Shown here: piece by piece, positions 8,639 through 16,528 of the stretch
Numbering within the stretch: the stretch's first letter is position 1
Layout of the letters: each line of letters opens with the position of its first letter
Assembly: GCA_964360145.1 (NCBI GenBank)
Contig: CAYHWW010000018.1
Span: 1 to 36,856 of the forward strand
DNA from: CAYHWW01 sp964360145
GTDB taxonomy: Bacteria > Bdellovibrionota > UBA1018 > CAYHWW01
DNA: 36,856 bases
Direction: 5' to 3'
The notes under the pieces: generated by a model
Told to the model about the DNA's origin: nothing
Databases searched by the model: none
The model's input: the letters and a program-made list of their open reading frames with translations, nothing else
Position numbers and translations under genes: made by a program

Positions 8639-8696
8639 TCCGCTCATAAACGATCTTAATTTGTTAAATGAGTATAGTTTGGTGTAAAGCCGCCCC

Positions 8697-11180
8697 ATGA
8701 TTCGGGCGCCAGCCTACTCCATGTTCGCGCTGCTTTTCGGCGTCGCCGCCCTACCCGGTGCGCATGCGGCGGCGTGGCGGGACGTGCCGCTCTCCCTGGC
8801 CTCGTCATGGGCTGGCGGCGTCTACGAAGACGATCCCTGCCGCAATCTCCTGGTACCCGCCCATCGCATGGAGGGCAGGGCCGTCAGTATCGGACTCTCT
8901 GAGGCCTGGCCCCAGCACTACGGCCAGGCCTTAGCGGCTCTCGTGTCTCAGGAGACTGAGGGCTTCGTGGGCTTTTCAGGCATACCCGGGCCGCACCCCG
9001 AGGCCATGGACCGCATTCTGGAGGCAGGCCTGTTGGTGAACCATAGCCATGGCTTCAGCGCCATGGCGGACCTCTATGTGGGGGTGGTGACGCCGGAGCG
9101 CTCCACCGTGCACCTGACCTACGAAAGGGGCGATCGCTTGAGGAGCCGGGGCGCGCGATCCCAGGTGTTTGAAAATTTCCGCGCCACCCGCCTCTGGGCT
9201 GCCCAGGACCGCACCGTCCCCACCATGGCCCAGCTTCTGGAGACCAACGTCAGGCTCACCCAGAACCTGGGTTTTCCCCGGGAGGCCGGTACTTTGCGCG
9301 ACTTTGCAGCCATCAATAGCGGCGGCAAGACCATGGAGCCGCAGTCAATATATGAGAATGATTCTTCCGACAAGGTGGACCAAGTGGATGCCACCCAGCT
9401 CGCCAATCTGGAGCAGGGTGGGTACTGCATGTACCGCACCCTGCTGAGCGCAGGCATGGTGGAGCGGCGCCTGCGGGCCAGAGAGCGCATTTCTGGGCAA
9501 ATAGTCCATCCCGGGCTCGAGAGTCTTACCCCCACTGTGCGCACTATTTTGGAGAAGAGGGACCCGGAACTCATCGCCCGCATCCAAAAATTTGAGGCGG
9601 GCCGCATCAGCAGGGCTGCCACCATCGCGGGTTTGGAGCGGGCCATCGTCACGCGCCTCACCGAGGACGCTCTGGAGAAGTTCATCGAGGAGACCCGGGG
9701 CTACTGGGCCCTGGGCCCCGAATCCCCCCGCATCCGCCCGCAGGAGATGATGTACCGAGATCAGATTTACGAGTACGTGACGAGCGTGGTGAAGCTCTAC
9801 CAAAACCTGGTGGCCATCCATCCTTTCACCGATGCCAACGGCCGCACCCTGCGGGTAGGCGTGCTCTATCGCCTCATCGAGGCCGTGGGGTTGCCCACGC
9901 CCCGGCTGGCCAACCTAGACGAAGACATTCTTCTCTCTTTGCACATGCTGCGGGATCGGGTCATGGACGGGATCCTCCAGGCCCGGGACTTGAATCAGGA
10001 CATCGCTACGCGCAGTGCTCTGGGCCTGCCCTGGCAGCGCTCGCCTCTGCTGCTCTTCCCCGGGTTGCCGGACCTCTTCGATGTCACGGTGGGCAGCACT
10101 ACGAGCGCACTCGCCTTGGATCGCACGGATTTCGCGCGGTGGTTCCAGCGGTCCCCGCCGGAAGGCTGGCGTCGCGGGGGTTGGCCCCAGGTGATCGGTG
10201 CCTACATGACCCATCTCGGCGCCAATACTTGGAGGCCCCATCATTACCTGTACCCTGGGCAGCAGCACCGGAGCACGGCGAGCGGCTTCCTGCCCCTGGT
10301 CGATGAGGAGGCCTTTGCCCCTAAATTCTTAGCGAGCCATCACGGGGACGCTGTGACGCGCTCCGCTCTGCTTTCCCGTTATTACAACAGCAACCTCGTT
10401 TATCGCGGGCTGAGCTACGAAGGCGGAGTCAGCACGAAAGACATGCTGCGCCTCTTCACCGACATCAACGACCATCTCATGAGTAACGGTCTCCGTGAGC
10501 GTCTCGCTGACCAAGGCATTCCTATGGAACGGGACAACCCCGACTTCCAACGGCTGCTGCGCCGGGAGATCCGGGATCACAACCGGCGTCTCCTCGCCGA
10601 TGAAGGGGCAATGCCCGAGGGGCCTTTGCCGTCCCGGTTACGCATGGTGGAGCACCACGTGAAGGGTGACGACCGCAGCGCGCTCTCTCCCTGGATGTCC
10701 ACCGCAGATTCAATGCTAGAGGCAAGTGAGTTCACCGTAGCGGTCAGCGATGGCCCCGATGCCTTGTTTTACACCAAGGGGGCCCAGGGCGTGCTCCTGG
10801 GCATGCGCTCCCCCCGGTGGGCCCTGTCCACCTATGCCCTTGCTGCCCGCTACTCCTCCTTTGCCGTGGCGGAGGGGGAGGAACTGGTACCTGGCGTCAT
10901 CCATCCCGATGCGGTGATGTTCGCGGCCCATTACGTCTGCACGACAGTTCTCGATGGAGAAGGTGGGGGACGTGGCGGAATCAAGGAAGTTCGGAAAGTC
11001 ATGTTGCGCAATCCCCGGGACCCGGCGGAAGTGCTGATTTTCACCGGGGACGCTGCGCGGCTGGTCATGGATGAGCTTGAGGGAAACATGACGACCTTTC
11101 CGTATCGAAACTACGAAGGCACCTTCGACCTCATCGCCCAAACCCACCGTGCCGATGCCACGGTCCATAGGCTGCCCTGA
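8697..11180 (+). CDS. Secreted Fic-domain protein with ADP-ribosyltransferase-like C-terminus
   Basis: An 827-residue protein with a signal peptide (cleavage near AHA, residues 22-24). The central region holds the Fic core motif HPFTDANGRTLR at residues 385-396, which contains the catalytic H385 and the phosphate-binding loop; Fic enzymes usually transfer AMP from ATP to hydroxyl side chains. SQETEG at 84-89 fits the (S/T)xxxE(G/N) inhibitory-helix pattern but lies unusually far upstream. The C-terminal third shows a pattern expected of R-S-E ADP-ribosyltransferases: VYRG (R570), WMSTADS (S668-T669) followed by EASEF, then E726-G-E728 followed by LVPG. ART activity is inference; the Fic domain is well supported. 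It is probably exported, possibly as a toxin or effector. It is encoded alone; no antitoxin-like gene is adjacent. Confidence 0.85.
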   Translation: MIRAPAYSMFALLFGVAALPGAHAAAWRDVPLSLASSWAGGVYEDDPCRNLLVPAHRMEGRAVSIGLSEAWPQHYGQALAALVSQETEGFVGFSGIPGPHPEAMDRILEAGLLVNHSHGFSAMADLYVGVVTPERSTVHLTYERGDRLRSRGARSQVFENFRATRLWAAQDRTVPTMAQLLETNVRLTQNLGFPREAGTLRDFAAINSGGKTMEPQSIYENDSSDKVDQVDATQLANLEQGGYCMYRTLLSAGMVERRLRARERISGQIVHPGLESLTPTVRTILEKRDPELIARIQKFEAGRISRAATIAGLERAIVTRLTEDALEKFIEETRGYWALGPESPRIRPQEMMYRDQIYEYVTSVVKLYQNLVAIHPFTDANGRTLRVGVLYRLIEAVGLPTPRLANLDEDILLSLHMLRDRVMDGILQARDLNQDIATRSALGLPWQRSPLLLFPGLPDLFDVTVGSTTSALALDRTDFARWFQRSPPEGWRRGGWPQVIGAYMTHLGANTWRPHHYLYPGQQHRSTASGFLPLVDEEAFAPKFLASHHGDAVTRSALLSRYYNSNLVYRGLSYEGGVSTKDMLRLFTDINDHLMSNGLRERLADQGIPMERDNPDFQRLLRREIRDHNRRLLADEGAMPEGPLPSRLRMVEHHVKGDDRSALSPWMSTADSMLEASEFTVAVSDGPDALFYTKGAQGVLLGMRSPRWALSTYALAARYSSFAVAEGEELVPGVIHPDAVMFAAHYVCTTVLDGEGGGRGGIKEVRKVMLRNPRDPAEVLIFTGDAARLVMDELEGNMTTFPYRNYEGTFDLIAQTHRADATVHRLP

Positions 11181-11210
11181 GGGGCCCACGGGATTTTTTG
11201 ATCAAAATCA

Positions 11211-11278
11211 GCATACCATGCAATAAAATGCACCTATTGCCTGTTTTTACATACTATGTCATTATGATACTGGTATGC
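11211..11278. repeat. Nested inverted repeats overlapping the start of the second AAA ATPase gene
   Basis: The outer repeat GCATACCA (11211-11218) pairs with TGGTATGC (11271-11278), and the right arm contains the ATPase start codon ATG at 11275. An inner repeat GCAATA...TATTGC lies at about 11220-11240. The region is AT-rich and includes a palindromic TTGATCAA just before. This may be an operator or a leader structure hiding the start codon. Confidence 0.5.
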
Positions 11279-12495
11279 CACACACGAGACTGAGGCATGT
11301 AGAGCCCGCCTTTCAAAAGCTTTGCTCTTTTTCTCCGATCGTTGGCATTTTTGGCCACCGGCAAGTGGGCAAAACTACATTTTTGGAAGCTCACTCCAGC
11401 GACTACCTCAGTCTCGATGATGATGCCGTACTTCACGAAGCACAGTCTCATCCACGCCAGTTCCTCAGTCGCATGAAAGGCTCCGGGAGTGCCATTGATG
11501 AGTGTCAGCTGGCGCCACCGCTGTTTCCCGCGTTGAAACTATGGGTGCAAAAACACAAAAAGCCTGGGCAATTCTTATTAAGCGGCTCTGTGCGGTTCAC
11601 CAGTCGAAGAGCAATTCGTGAATCCCTGACGGGGCGTATCTCGACGGTGGAGCTTTTTCCGTTTGTCTTATCTGAAATGCGACAAGACGAACTGCCGGAC
11701 TTTCTCTGTCGCGCCCTTGAGGCGTCGTCCTTTACTGGATTTCACCTCGGTGCAGGCCTCGCTGCCAACGCACGTCGCAGCCGACAAAAAGATTACGATA
11801 AATACCTAGAGTGCGGAGGACTTCCCGGACTCTGTTTTATCCGAGAACCCCAAGCTCGCGACCGCTTAATGCAAGACCTCTTAAGAACTGTGCTCGATCG
11901 CGACCTCAGGCTCGTCTATGAAACGCCATTGCCCTTCTCAGATCTGAATGCACTCTGTATTGAACTCGCAACGACTCCCCTTAAATCCGTCGAAATCGCC
12001 GCCACCTCCCGGAAAATAGGGATGGCGCCACGCACGCTCAAACATTTACTCCATGCGATGGAGTCCATTTTTTTATTGAGAACGCTTCCCATCGAGGGGG
12101 GCGGGCGCAAGGGAGTCATCACTTGGTTCGAGGATCAATATGAGCAAAACTTCCTGGCAAAGGGCAAACTCTCATCCGAGGCCAAGCGCGTGGGACTGGC
12201 ATACCGCAACGCCCGCGCCCAGTTTGAATACCGCTTGGGCGCTACCCCTAGTTACTTCCACTACCTCACTCGGGCGGGCTCGAGTATTCCGCTGGCGATT
12301 CGATCAGACAAGGGAGTGCTCGGTATCCTCCCACTCGAATCATCTCAGCAACTGACCCGTGCGGCGAAAGGAGCGATTTCGAGCTTCTTGCGGAGCTACA
12401 ACAACTCCAAGGTCTTGGTCACCGTGGACGCAGATGAAAAAGCACGGGTTCTGGATCAACGTGTGCTCGTTGCGCCGGTCACCTTGGTTTACTGA
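11275..12495 (+). CDS. AAA ATPase, divergent paralogue of the 1513 gene
   Basis: A 406-residue ATPase of the AAA_14/DUF4143 type. Walker A is GHRQVGKTT at residues 27-35 and Walker B is AIDECQ with D75 and E76. LLSGSVRF, SLTGRI and the GGLPG junction follow. The N-terminus (MPHTRLRH, then FSPIVGIFG) aligns without gaps to the protein at 1513-2706. The C-terminal part is more degraded than in that protein: where the family has a charged VDFVI...IEVK core, this one reads SSIPLAIR and LGILPLESS, so the PD-(D/E)xK-like site is gone. The gene is AT-richer than its neighbours and probably acquired. It converges on 12502-13320 with only 6 bp between stops. I find no partner gene. Confidence 0.88.
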   Translation: MPHTRLRHVEPAFQKLCSFSPIVGIFGHRQVGKTTFLEAHSSDYLSLDDDAVLHEAQSHPRQFLSRMKGSGSAIDECQLAPPLFPALKLWVQKHKKPGQFLLSGSVRFTSRRAIRESLTGRISTVELFPFVLSEMRQDELPDFLCRALEASSFTGFHLGAGLAANARRSRQKDYDKYLECGGLPGLCFIREPQARDRLMQDLLRTVLDRDLRLVYETPLPFSDLNALCIELATTPLKSVEIAATSRKIGMAPRTLKHLLHAMESIFLLRTLPIEGGGRKGVITWFEDQYEQNFLAKGKLSSEAKRVGLAYRNARAQFEYRLGATPSYFHYLTRAGSSIPLAIRSDKGVLGILPLESSQQLTRAAKGAISSFLRSYNNSKVLVTVDADEKARVLDQRVLVAPVTLVY

Positions 12496-12501
12496 GGGGT
12501 A

Positions 12502-13320
12502 TTAATCCGTGGTGATCCGGATGCTGAAGCCCGCATCACCCGTGTAGAGGCTGTGTATCACATAGGCAAAGCTCGCAACGGAAAGCGCCAAGCACCCCAA
12601 GCCAAAGATCACCACTGTGACATTGCCATGACCACGCCCGCCAGCAGCCCGGGCAAAGCCCTCCAAAGCCACCGTGGCAAGACCGTACATACCCACAATG
12701 ATGCCAATGGCAGTTCCACCGATGACAGCCATGACGAGCTCAATACCTCCAGCCGCGTGGGCTGAGGGGATCAAGCTCTCCAAGATGTTGAGGCCAACGC
12801 CTCCGAGGCTCGCTTGTACCTCGTGGGCCATGCTGTTCATGGTCTGTTCCAAGCGCAGGCGGGATTCGCCCGCGTTGGGGTCATTGCCTAGATCCACGCT
12901 GCGCATGACGAGGCGACGGGAAAAGTCTGGGGTGTATGCGGCAAAAGCGATGCGAACGCCCTTGTCGCTTTCCGATAGATCATGAGTGGAACGAGCTTCC
13001 ACGCCAAAGGCTGGGCTGCGGGAAGAAGCGGCCACATGGAATCGAATGGGGCCAGCGGCCCGTTGGGAGAGGATGTTGGCAACGCCACCCACGGAGCCCG
13101 CGGCAACCGTGATGCCGACGCCGCCCAATGCAGAGTCTACGCGCTGAGCCCCGGTCATCATGTCCTGCTGAGCATCACCGGTCGCTTGGGCGATGCTGCG
13201 CCCGCTGCCCTTGGAACTCCGGGCCGCCTTATTCCCATGGGCCGCCAGCACCGAAGGACCCACGAGCTGCAAGCTGATGAGCAAGCCCAAGAGAAGGGGA
13301 TTTTTGTGCCATGGATTCAT
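12502..13320 (-). CDS. Secreted/inner-membrane hypothetical protein with two C-terminal TM helices
   Basis: The start at 13320 is favoured over an upstream in-frame start because GGAGGCTCCT directly precedes this ATG. The 272-residue product has a signal peptide (residues 7-26, ending VLA), a basic Ser/Gly-rich stretch, and a central part of unknown fold. Near residue 190 it has SAHAAGG followed by two Gly/Ala-rich hydrophobic helices of about 25 residues separated by a short basic loop (GRGHGN). That end resembles VirB2/TrbC-type pilin topology, but no conjugation genes are nearby, so this is only a passing likeness. The function is unknown. Confidence 0.6.
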   Translation of the reverse strand: MNPWHKNPLLLGLLISLQLVGPSVLAAHGNKAARSSKGSGRSIAQATGDAQQDMMTGAQRVDSALGGVGITVAAGSVGGVANILSQRAAGPIRFHVAASSRSPAFGVEARSTHDLSESDKGVRIAFAAYTPDFSRRLVMRSVDLGNDPNAGESRLRLEQTMNSMAHEVQASLGGVGLNILESLIPSAHAAGGIELVMAVIGGTAIGIIVGMYGLATVALEGFARAAGGRGHGNVTVVIFGLGCLALSVASFAYVIHSLYTGDAGFSIRITTD

Positions 13321-13373
13321 AGGAGCCTCCGGATATTGAACTATCGGCCCCACCCGCCCTTAACTAAATGCGC

Positions 13374-13412
13374 AAAAAGGTACGCCGTTACTTTTTAAGA
13401 CTCACTGCGTTA
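13374..13412. repeat. Family A repeat, half copy
   Basis: One 23-bp arm (A5, GGTACGCCGTTAC, T5) at 13374-13396 followed by the family loop GACTCACTGCGT. The second arm is missing and is replaced by unrelated sequence. The arm alone can fold as an imperfect hairpin ending in T-runs, so it may still act as a terminator. The rest of the gap from 13321 to 13703 holds a small frame and a promoter, listed separately. Confidence 0.7.
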
Positions 13413-13524
13413 TTTCTGCGAATGGACCCAGTCTCCGGGGACATAGCCACTGAATTATCCTTACATAACAAGATCTTAGCCTGGCATCGGCGCTGCATTA
13501 CTAGGGGACAAGAGAGAGGTCCCC

Positions 13525-13623
13525 ATGAAAACGAAAGCCGCCATCCAAGCCCATGAAGCATCCTTTTTCAGCTATATGTTCCTGGAATTACTGTCTATTT
13601 TTACATACCGCATGGGTTCCTAA
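13525..13623 (+). CDS. Possible 32-residue small protein or gene remnant
   Basis: A short frame beginning MKTKAAIQAHEA and ending with an aromatic hydrophobic stretch (FFSYMFLELLSIFTY). A good Shine-Dalgarno (GAGAGAGGT) lies about 5 bases before the ATG. The first residues resemble the N-terminus of zinc-dependent alcohol dehydrogenases, so it may be the stump of a deleted gene. It is upstream of the promoter of the L,D-transpeptidase gene. The coding status is uncertain. Confidence 0.3.
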   Translation: MKTKAAIQAHEASFFSYMFLELLSIFTYRMGS

Positions 13624-13630
13624 CTTATAG

Positions 13631-13659
13631 TTGACCTTTTTAATTTTATACCGTAAAAT
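13631..13659 (+). promoter_or_regulatory. Sigma-70-type promoter for the L,D-transpeptidase gene
   Basis: TTGACC (13631-13636) and TAAAAT (13654-13659) are separated by exactly 17 bases and lie about 45 bases before the start codon at 13704. This is the best promoter match I found in the window. Confidence 0.6.
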
Positions 13660-13703
13660 CCCCGCGCTTCTTCCCGTCCCCCAAGCCTTGCGGAGTCACC
13701 ACC

Positions 13704-14543
13704 ATGAAATATCTGCGTTCCACCCTCGGCGCCATCCTGCTGGCGTCCTGCGCGTCGACACATGCTGCCTCGCCAATCCCCAGCGACAGTCATCAGTTGA
13801 TCGTAGTCACCGCGTCAGCATGGGACTCCATGACAGGCACCATGCGACGCTATGAGCGCAACGCGGACAACGGCCCCTGGGTCCCCGTCAACGAGGTCAG
13901 CGCTTTTGACATCGACGGCAACGAAATCCCTGCCAGCATCACCGAACCCATTGTCGTTGGGCGCAATGGCCTCGGCTGGGGCTTGGGTCTCCATAGTGAC
14001 TTAGAATTTCTCCCCGAACCCGGAGAGCCCATCAAACAAGAGGGCGACGGCAAGGCACCCGCGGGCGTATTTAGCCTGGGTACAGCCTTTGGCATTACCC
14101 CCATTTTACCCAGCCTACCTCTCAATCTCAGCTACCCCTACGTTCAGGCCACGGATACTCTACGCTGCGTGGATGACATGAATTCCCCCTACTACAACGA
14201 GCTTGTGGACACCCGCGAGCTGAACCTCGCCGAGGGTGAAGCACTGCCATGGACCAGCGACGAAGGCATGTTGCGCACCGATGGTCTCTACAGCGTTGGC
14301 ATTGTCGTGAACCACAACGTATCCCCCGCTGTGATGGGCATGGGCTCTTGCATCTTCATGCACATCTGGCGCGGTGCCGACCGGGGCACCGCGGGCTGCA
14401 CCGCCATGGCAGTACCCACCATCATCGCGACCACAGCTTGGCTCCGTGCCGCTGCCAAGCCAACGCTAGTGCAACTGCCCCAGGCTCAATATGATGTACT
14501 GAAAACAGCCTGGGAATTGCCTTGGGAGCCGCGGGACATTTAA
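13704..14543 (+). CDS. L,D-transpeptidase (YkuD-like) lipoprotein
   Basis: A 279-residue exported protein with a lipobox (LLASC, lipid-attached Cys at residue 16), so probably anchored to a membrane. The catalytic segment is FMHIWRGADRGTAGCTAM, giving H220 and the nucleophile C232, in the HxxxG...GC arrangement of YkuD-type enzymes. GKAPAGVFSLGTAFG is the substrate-cleft stretch usual in ErfK/YbiS-like proteins. The family crosslinks peptidoglycan stem peptides or attaches proteins to them. It has its own promoter and no obvious operon partner; the next gene is 121 bp downstream. Confidence 0.88.
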   Translation: MKYLRSTLGAILLASCASTHAASPIPSDSHQLIVVTASAWDSMTGTMRRYERNADNGPWVPVNEVSAFDIDGNEIPASITEPIVVGRNGLGWGLGLHSDLEFLPEPGEPIKQEGDGKAPAGVFSLGTAFGITPILPSLPLNLSYPYVQATDTLRCVDDMNSPYYNELVDTRELNLAEGEALPWTSDEGMLRTDGLYSVGIVVNHNVSPAVMGMGSCIFMHIWRGADRGTAGCTAMAVPTIIATTAWLRAAAKPTLVQLPQAQYDVLKTAWELPWEPRDI

Positions 14544-14664
14544 TCCCTCAAACTTCGCCGCATGCGCCATTTCGACTCCCCGCTGCCTCTGAGACGCCCT
14601 TAAATCCGCTGCCATTTCAATGGCATGGACATTGCTCTTGAAGTGCCTCCATAGGAGGCTTCCC

Positions 14665-15036
14665 ATGGCAGCCATCGTTCTCTGGCTTGATCACAATCAC
14701 GCAAAACTCTACAAGTTGGGTGCTGGTTCGGTGAGCCCCGAGAAAATGCACCGCCACGAAATCCGGCACCATGACTCCAGTGATCCGGCGAACCAAAAGA
14801 ACTCTGAGAAGTTCTTTCATGAGGTGGCCCAGGCCCTGAAGGACGCCCAGGAGATTCTCCTCATGGGCCCCGGGCTTGCGAAGAAGCACTTCACGGCTCA
14901 TCTCAAGCGCCATCATCACAGTGACCTGGCGAAAAAGGTGGTGGCCACTCTCACTGTTGATCACCCCACAGACGCTGAGATTGTTGCTCTCGCCCGGGAA
15001 AATTTTCGTACCTTGGACCTCTTCCATTCGGGGTAA
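14665..15036 (+). CDS. eRF1-like 'translational machinery' family protein
   Basis: The ATG at 14665 is preferred to an earlier frame start because TAGGAGG lies about 8 bases upstream and family similarity starts here. The 123-residue protein opens with AAIVLWLDHNHAKLYKL, contains a His-rich HRHEIRHH segment, FFHEVAQAL, EILLMGPGLAKKHF, and ends VDHPTDAEIVALARENF. This pattern matches a small family often named 'translational machinery protein', related to the eRF1/baeRF fold. Its role is not established; relatives are suspected to act on ribosomes or RNA. A small palindrome (TGCCATT-TC-AATGGCA, 14610-14625) sits upstream. It is followed after 75 bp by the DUF692 gene. Confidence 0.75.
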   Translation: MAAIVLWLDHNHAKLYKLGAGSVSPEKMHRHEIRHHDSSDPANQKNSEKFFHEVAQALKDAQEILLMGPGLAKKHFTAHLKRHHHSDLAKKVVATLTVDHPTDAEIVALARENFRTLDLFHSG

Positions 15037-15111
15037 TGCGCCGCGCGTACGCATTTAGACTTAGGTTGGCGCGGACCTCCGGTTACAATGGAGGCAGCCT
15101 AGGAGAAGAGA

Positions 15112-16017
15112 ATGGATGCTCGCGAGAAGCTATTGTTTCCGCGCCTCGGTTTTGGGTTGGGGCTCCGTGCGGCCCATTACAGCGAAGCGCTGCAGGGGAA
15201 CGCCTCATTCTATTTTTTCTAGGTGGTCACCGAGAGCTACATGGAAGACAGTGGGCGCCCCTTGCGCATCCTCGAAAAAGTACGCGCCAACTACGAACTG
15301 GCCTTCCATGGCGTGTGCCTGAACCTAGGTTCCACGGACCGCCTGAACGCGGGTTCCCTGGCCCGCCTCAAAGGCCTCATCAACAGGTTCCAGCCCGCCA
15401 TTGTCTCAGATCACTGCTGCTGGACCGGGGTGGACGGCGAGAATCTCCACGAGTGCATGCCTCTTCCCTACACCGAGGAGGCGCTGAACCACGTGGCCAC
15501 GCGGGTACTCCAGGCCCAGGAAGCCCTCGGGCGCCGCATCTTGATCGAAAATATTTCGAGCCCCATGGAGTTCATCCACGGCACCATGACGGAGTGGGAA
15601 TTCTTGGGCGAGCTCTGCCGCCGCGCCGACTGCGGGCTCCTCCTCGATATCAATAGTATCTATATAAACTCCGTGAATCACGGCTTCGATGCCACTGCTT
15701 TTTTAAAAGCGATGCCCCGGGAACGCGTGGGCCAGATCCACTTAGCGGGCCACAGCCGCACCGAAGCAGGCGATGGGCAAACCTATCTCATCAATAGCCA
15801 TGACCAGCCCATTTGCGATGAAGTGTGGGCCCTCTATGCCCGCGCCTGCGCCCTCTTCCCTGATGTATCCACCGCGGTGGAACGGGATGGCAACATCCCT
15901 GAATTCAGTGAACTTGCCGCGGAAGTCATGAAAGCCAAATCCATCCACGAGGAGATCCACGGTGAGCGACGCCCCCCCGCCCAGCCTCAAAGACCTACAG
16001 CGACAGCTGCGCTTTGA
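15112..16017 (+). CDS. DUF692 / MNIO-family iron enzyme, interrupted by an in-frame TAG
   Basis: Multinuclear non-heme iron oxidase family (MbnB/TglH/BufB type), which modifies cysteine-containing peptides in RiPP pathways. The true start is ATG 15112, with AGGAG 6 bases upstream. Its first codons read LGFGLGLRAAHYSEAL, the family N-terminus. At codon 37 (15220-15222) a TAG stands where the family has Glu (FYFF-stop-VVTESYM, compare FEV..ENYM). The frame then stays open to 16017. The downstream part has the expected ligand stretches: FHGV, VSDHC, LIENIS, LLDINSIYINSVNHG, QIHLAGHS, SHDQPI and ERDGNIP. Reinitiation at GTG 15223, directly after the TAG, would give 264 residues lacking the first strand, but it has no ribosome binding site. 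It is either a pseudogene or a read-through product. Confidence 0.85.
15220..15222 (+). other. In-frame amber codon in the DUF692 gene
   Basis: TAG in the context TTC-TAG-GTG. Frame and family similarity are the same on both sides, so this is a substitution (for example GAG to TAG) rather than an indel. TAG is used as a normal terminator elsewhere in the window (ends at 6852, 7611, 22663 and 36780), so general reassignment of the codon is unlikely. Confidence 0.9.
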
Positions 16018-16528
16018 TATCACCCACCTCGACTTTTTAAATGGAGTTTCCCCCGCGTCCGCGGCCTGGGTGAAAGCGGGCCCGCCACGGACACGGGAAT
16101 CGCAGCTGGAAATCCACGCGGAAGCCTGGTTTCTGCGCATCCACGGCGCGATTGCGAAGGACTATGGGTCGGTACAGCGCTTTTTGGGCGCGGAGGCCTT
16201 CGAGCGTCTCGTACGCCACTACTTGGCGCGCCATCCTTCTCGCACCTCTAGCCTCGCCCACGTCGGCGATGAGTTGGTGGAGTTTTTGGAGCATTGGACA
16301 GACCAGGCGAACACGGTGGCAGCACTGGCACTGGCCCGCTTGGAGCAGGGCTGGCTGCAATGCTTTCACGCGGCAGAAGCCCCTGCTCGCGTGTTGCACC
16401 TCCCCTGCGCGGTGCACGCCTACTGGTTAGAGGAGGCTCAGACGCCCACCGATGCCCCGGCGGAACACGTACTACTGTGGCGCCACGGCGGCACAGTCAT
16501 AAGCCGCGTGCTCGTAGATCGTCGATAA
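15962..16528 (+). CDS. DUF2063 MNIO partner protein, C-terminally truncated
   Basis: The GTG start at 15962 overlaps the end of the DUF692 gene by 56 bp and has GAGGAG 7 bases upstream, so the two are translationally coupled. The 188 residues include the DUF2063 core: LEIHAEAWFLRIHGAI, DYGSVQRFLGAEAFERLV, YLARHPSRTSSLAHVGDEL, and ALARLEQGW. DUF2063 proteins accompany DUF692 enzymes (BufC of bufferin clusters) and are thought to present the precursor peptide. Family members are normally about 250 residues. Here the sequence stops after VISRVL because the family B element at 16515-16641 is inserted in frame; its terminal repeat encodes the last four residues (VDRR) and the TAA stop. Function may therefore be reduced or lost. 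Confidence 0.85.
   Translation: MSDAPPPSLKDLQRQLRFDITHLDFLNGVSPASAAWVKAGPPRTRESQLEIHAEAWFLRIHGAIAKDYGSVQRFLGAEAFERLVRHYLARHPSRTSSLAHVGDELVEFLEHWTDQANTVAALALARLEQGWLQCFHAAEAPARVLHLPCAVHAYWLEEAQTPTDAPAEHVLLWRHGGTVISRVLVDRR

Noticed and set aside
6868..11180. Toxin-antitoxin arrangement for the Fic gene
   Set aside because: Upstream genes are a metallopeptidase and a ligase, the downstream gene is an ATPase; no small antitoxin with an inhibitory-helix motif lies beside it.
12502..13320. Conjugative pilin (VirB2/TrbC-like) identity for the secreted two-TM protein
   Set aside because: Only topology and a SAHAAGG stretch agree; the protein is far too long for a pilin and no type IV secretion genes are present.
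11242..13610. Shared 11-mer TTTTTACATAC upstream of the second ATPase (about 11244) and near 13600
   Set aside because: Too short and in AT-rich sequence; flanking bases do not align well enough to call a common element or a third ATPase remnant.
15205..15225. Homopolymer frameshift as an explanation for the DUF692 interruption
   Set aside because: A run of six T precedes the TAG, but the family-like frame is identical before and after it, so a single indel would break rather than restore the gene.
15036..15656. Long plus-strand frame of about 206 codons overlapping the DUF692 gene
   Set aside because: It is in a different frame from the recognisable DUF692 sequence, is Arg/Pro-rich as expected of a shadow in GC-rich DNA, and has no family resemblance.
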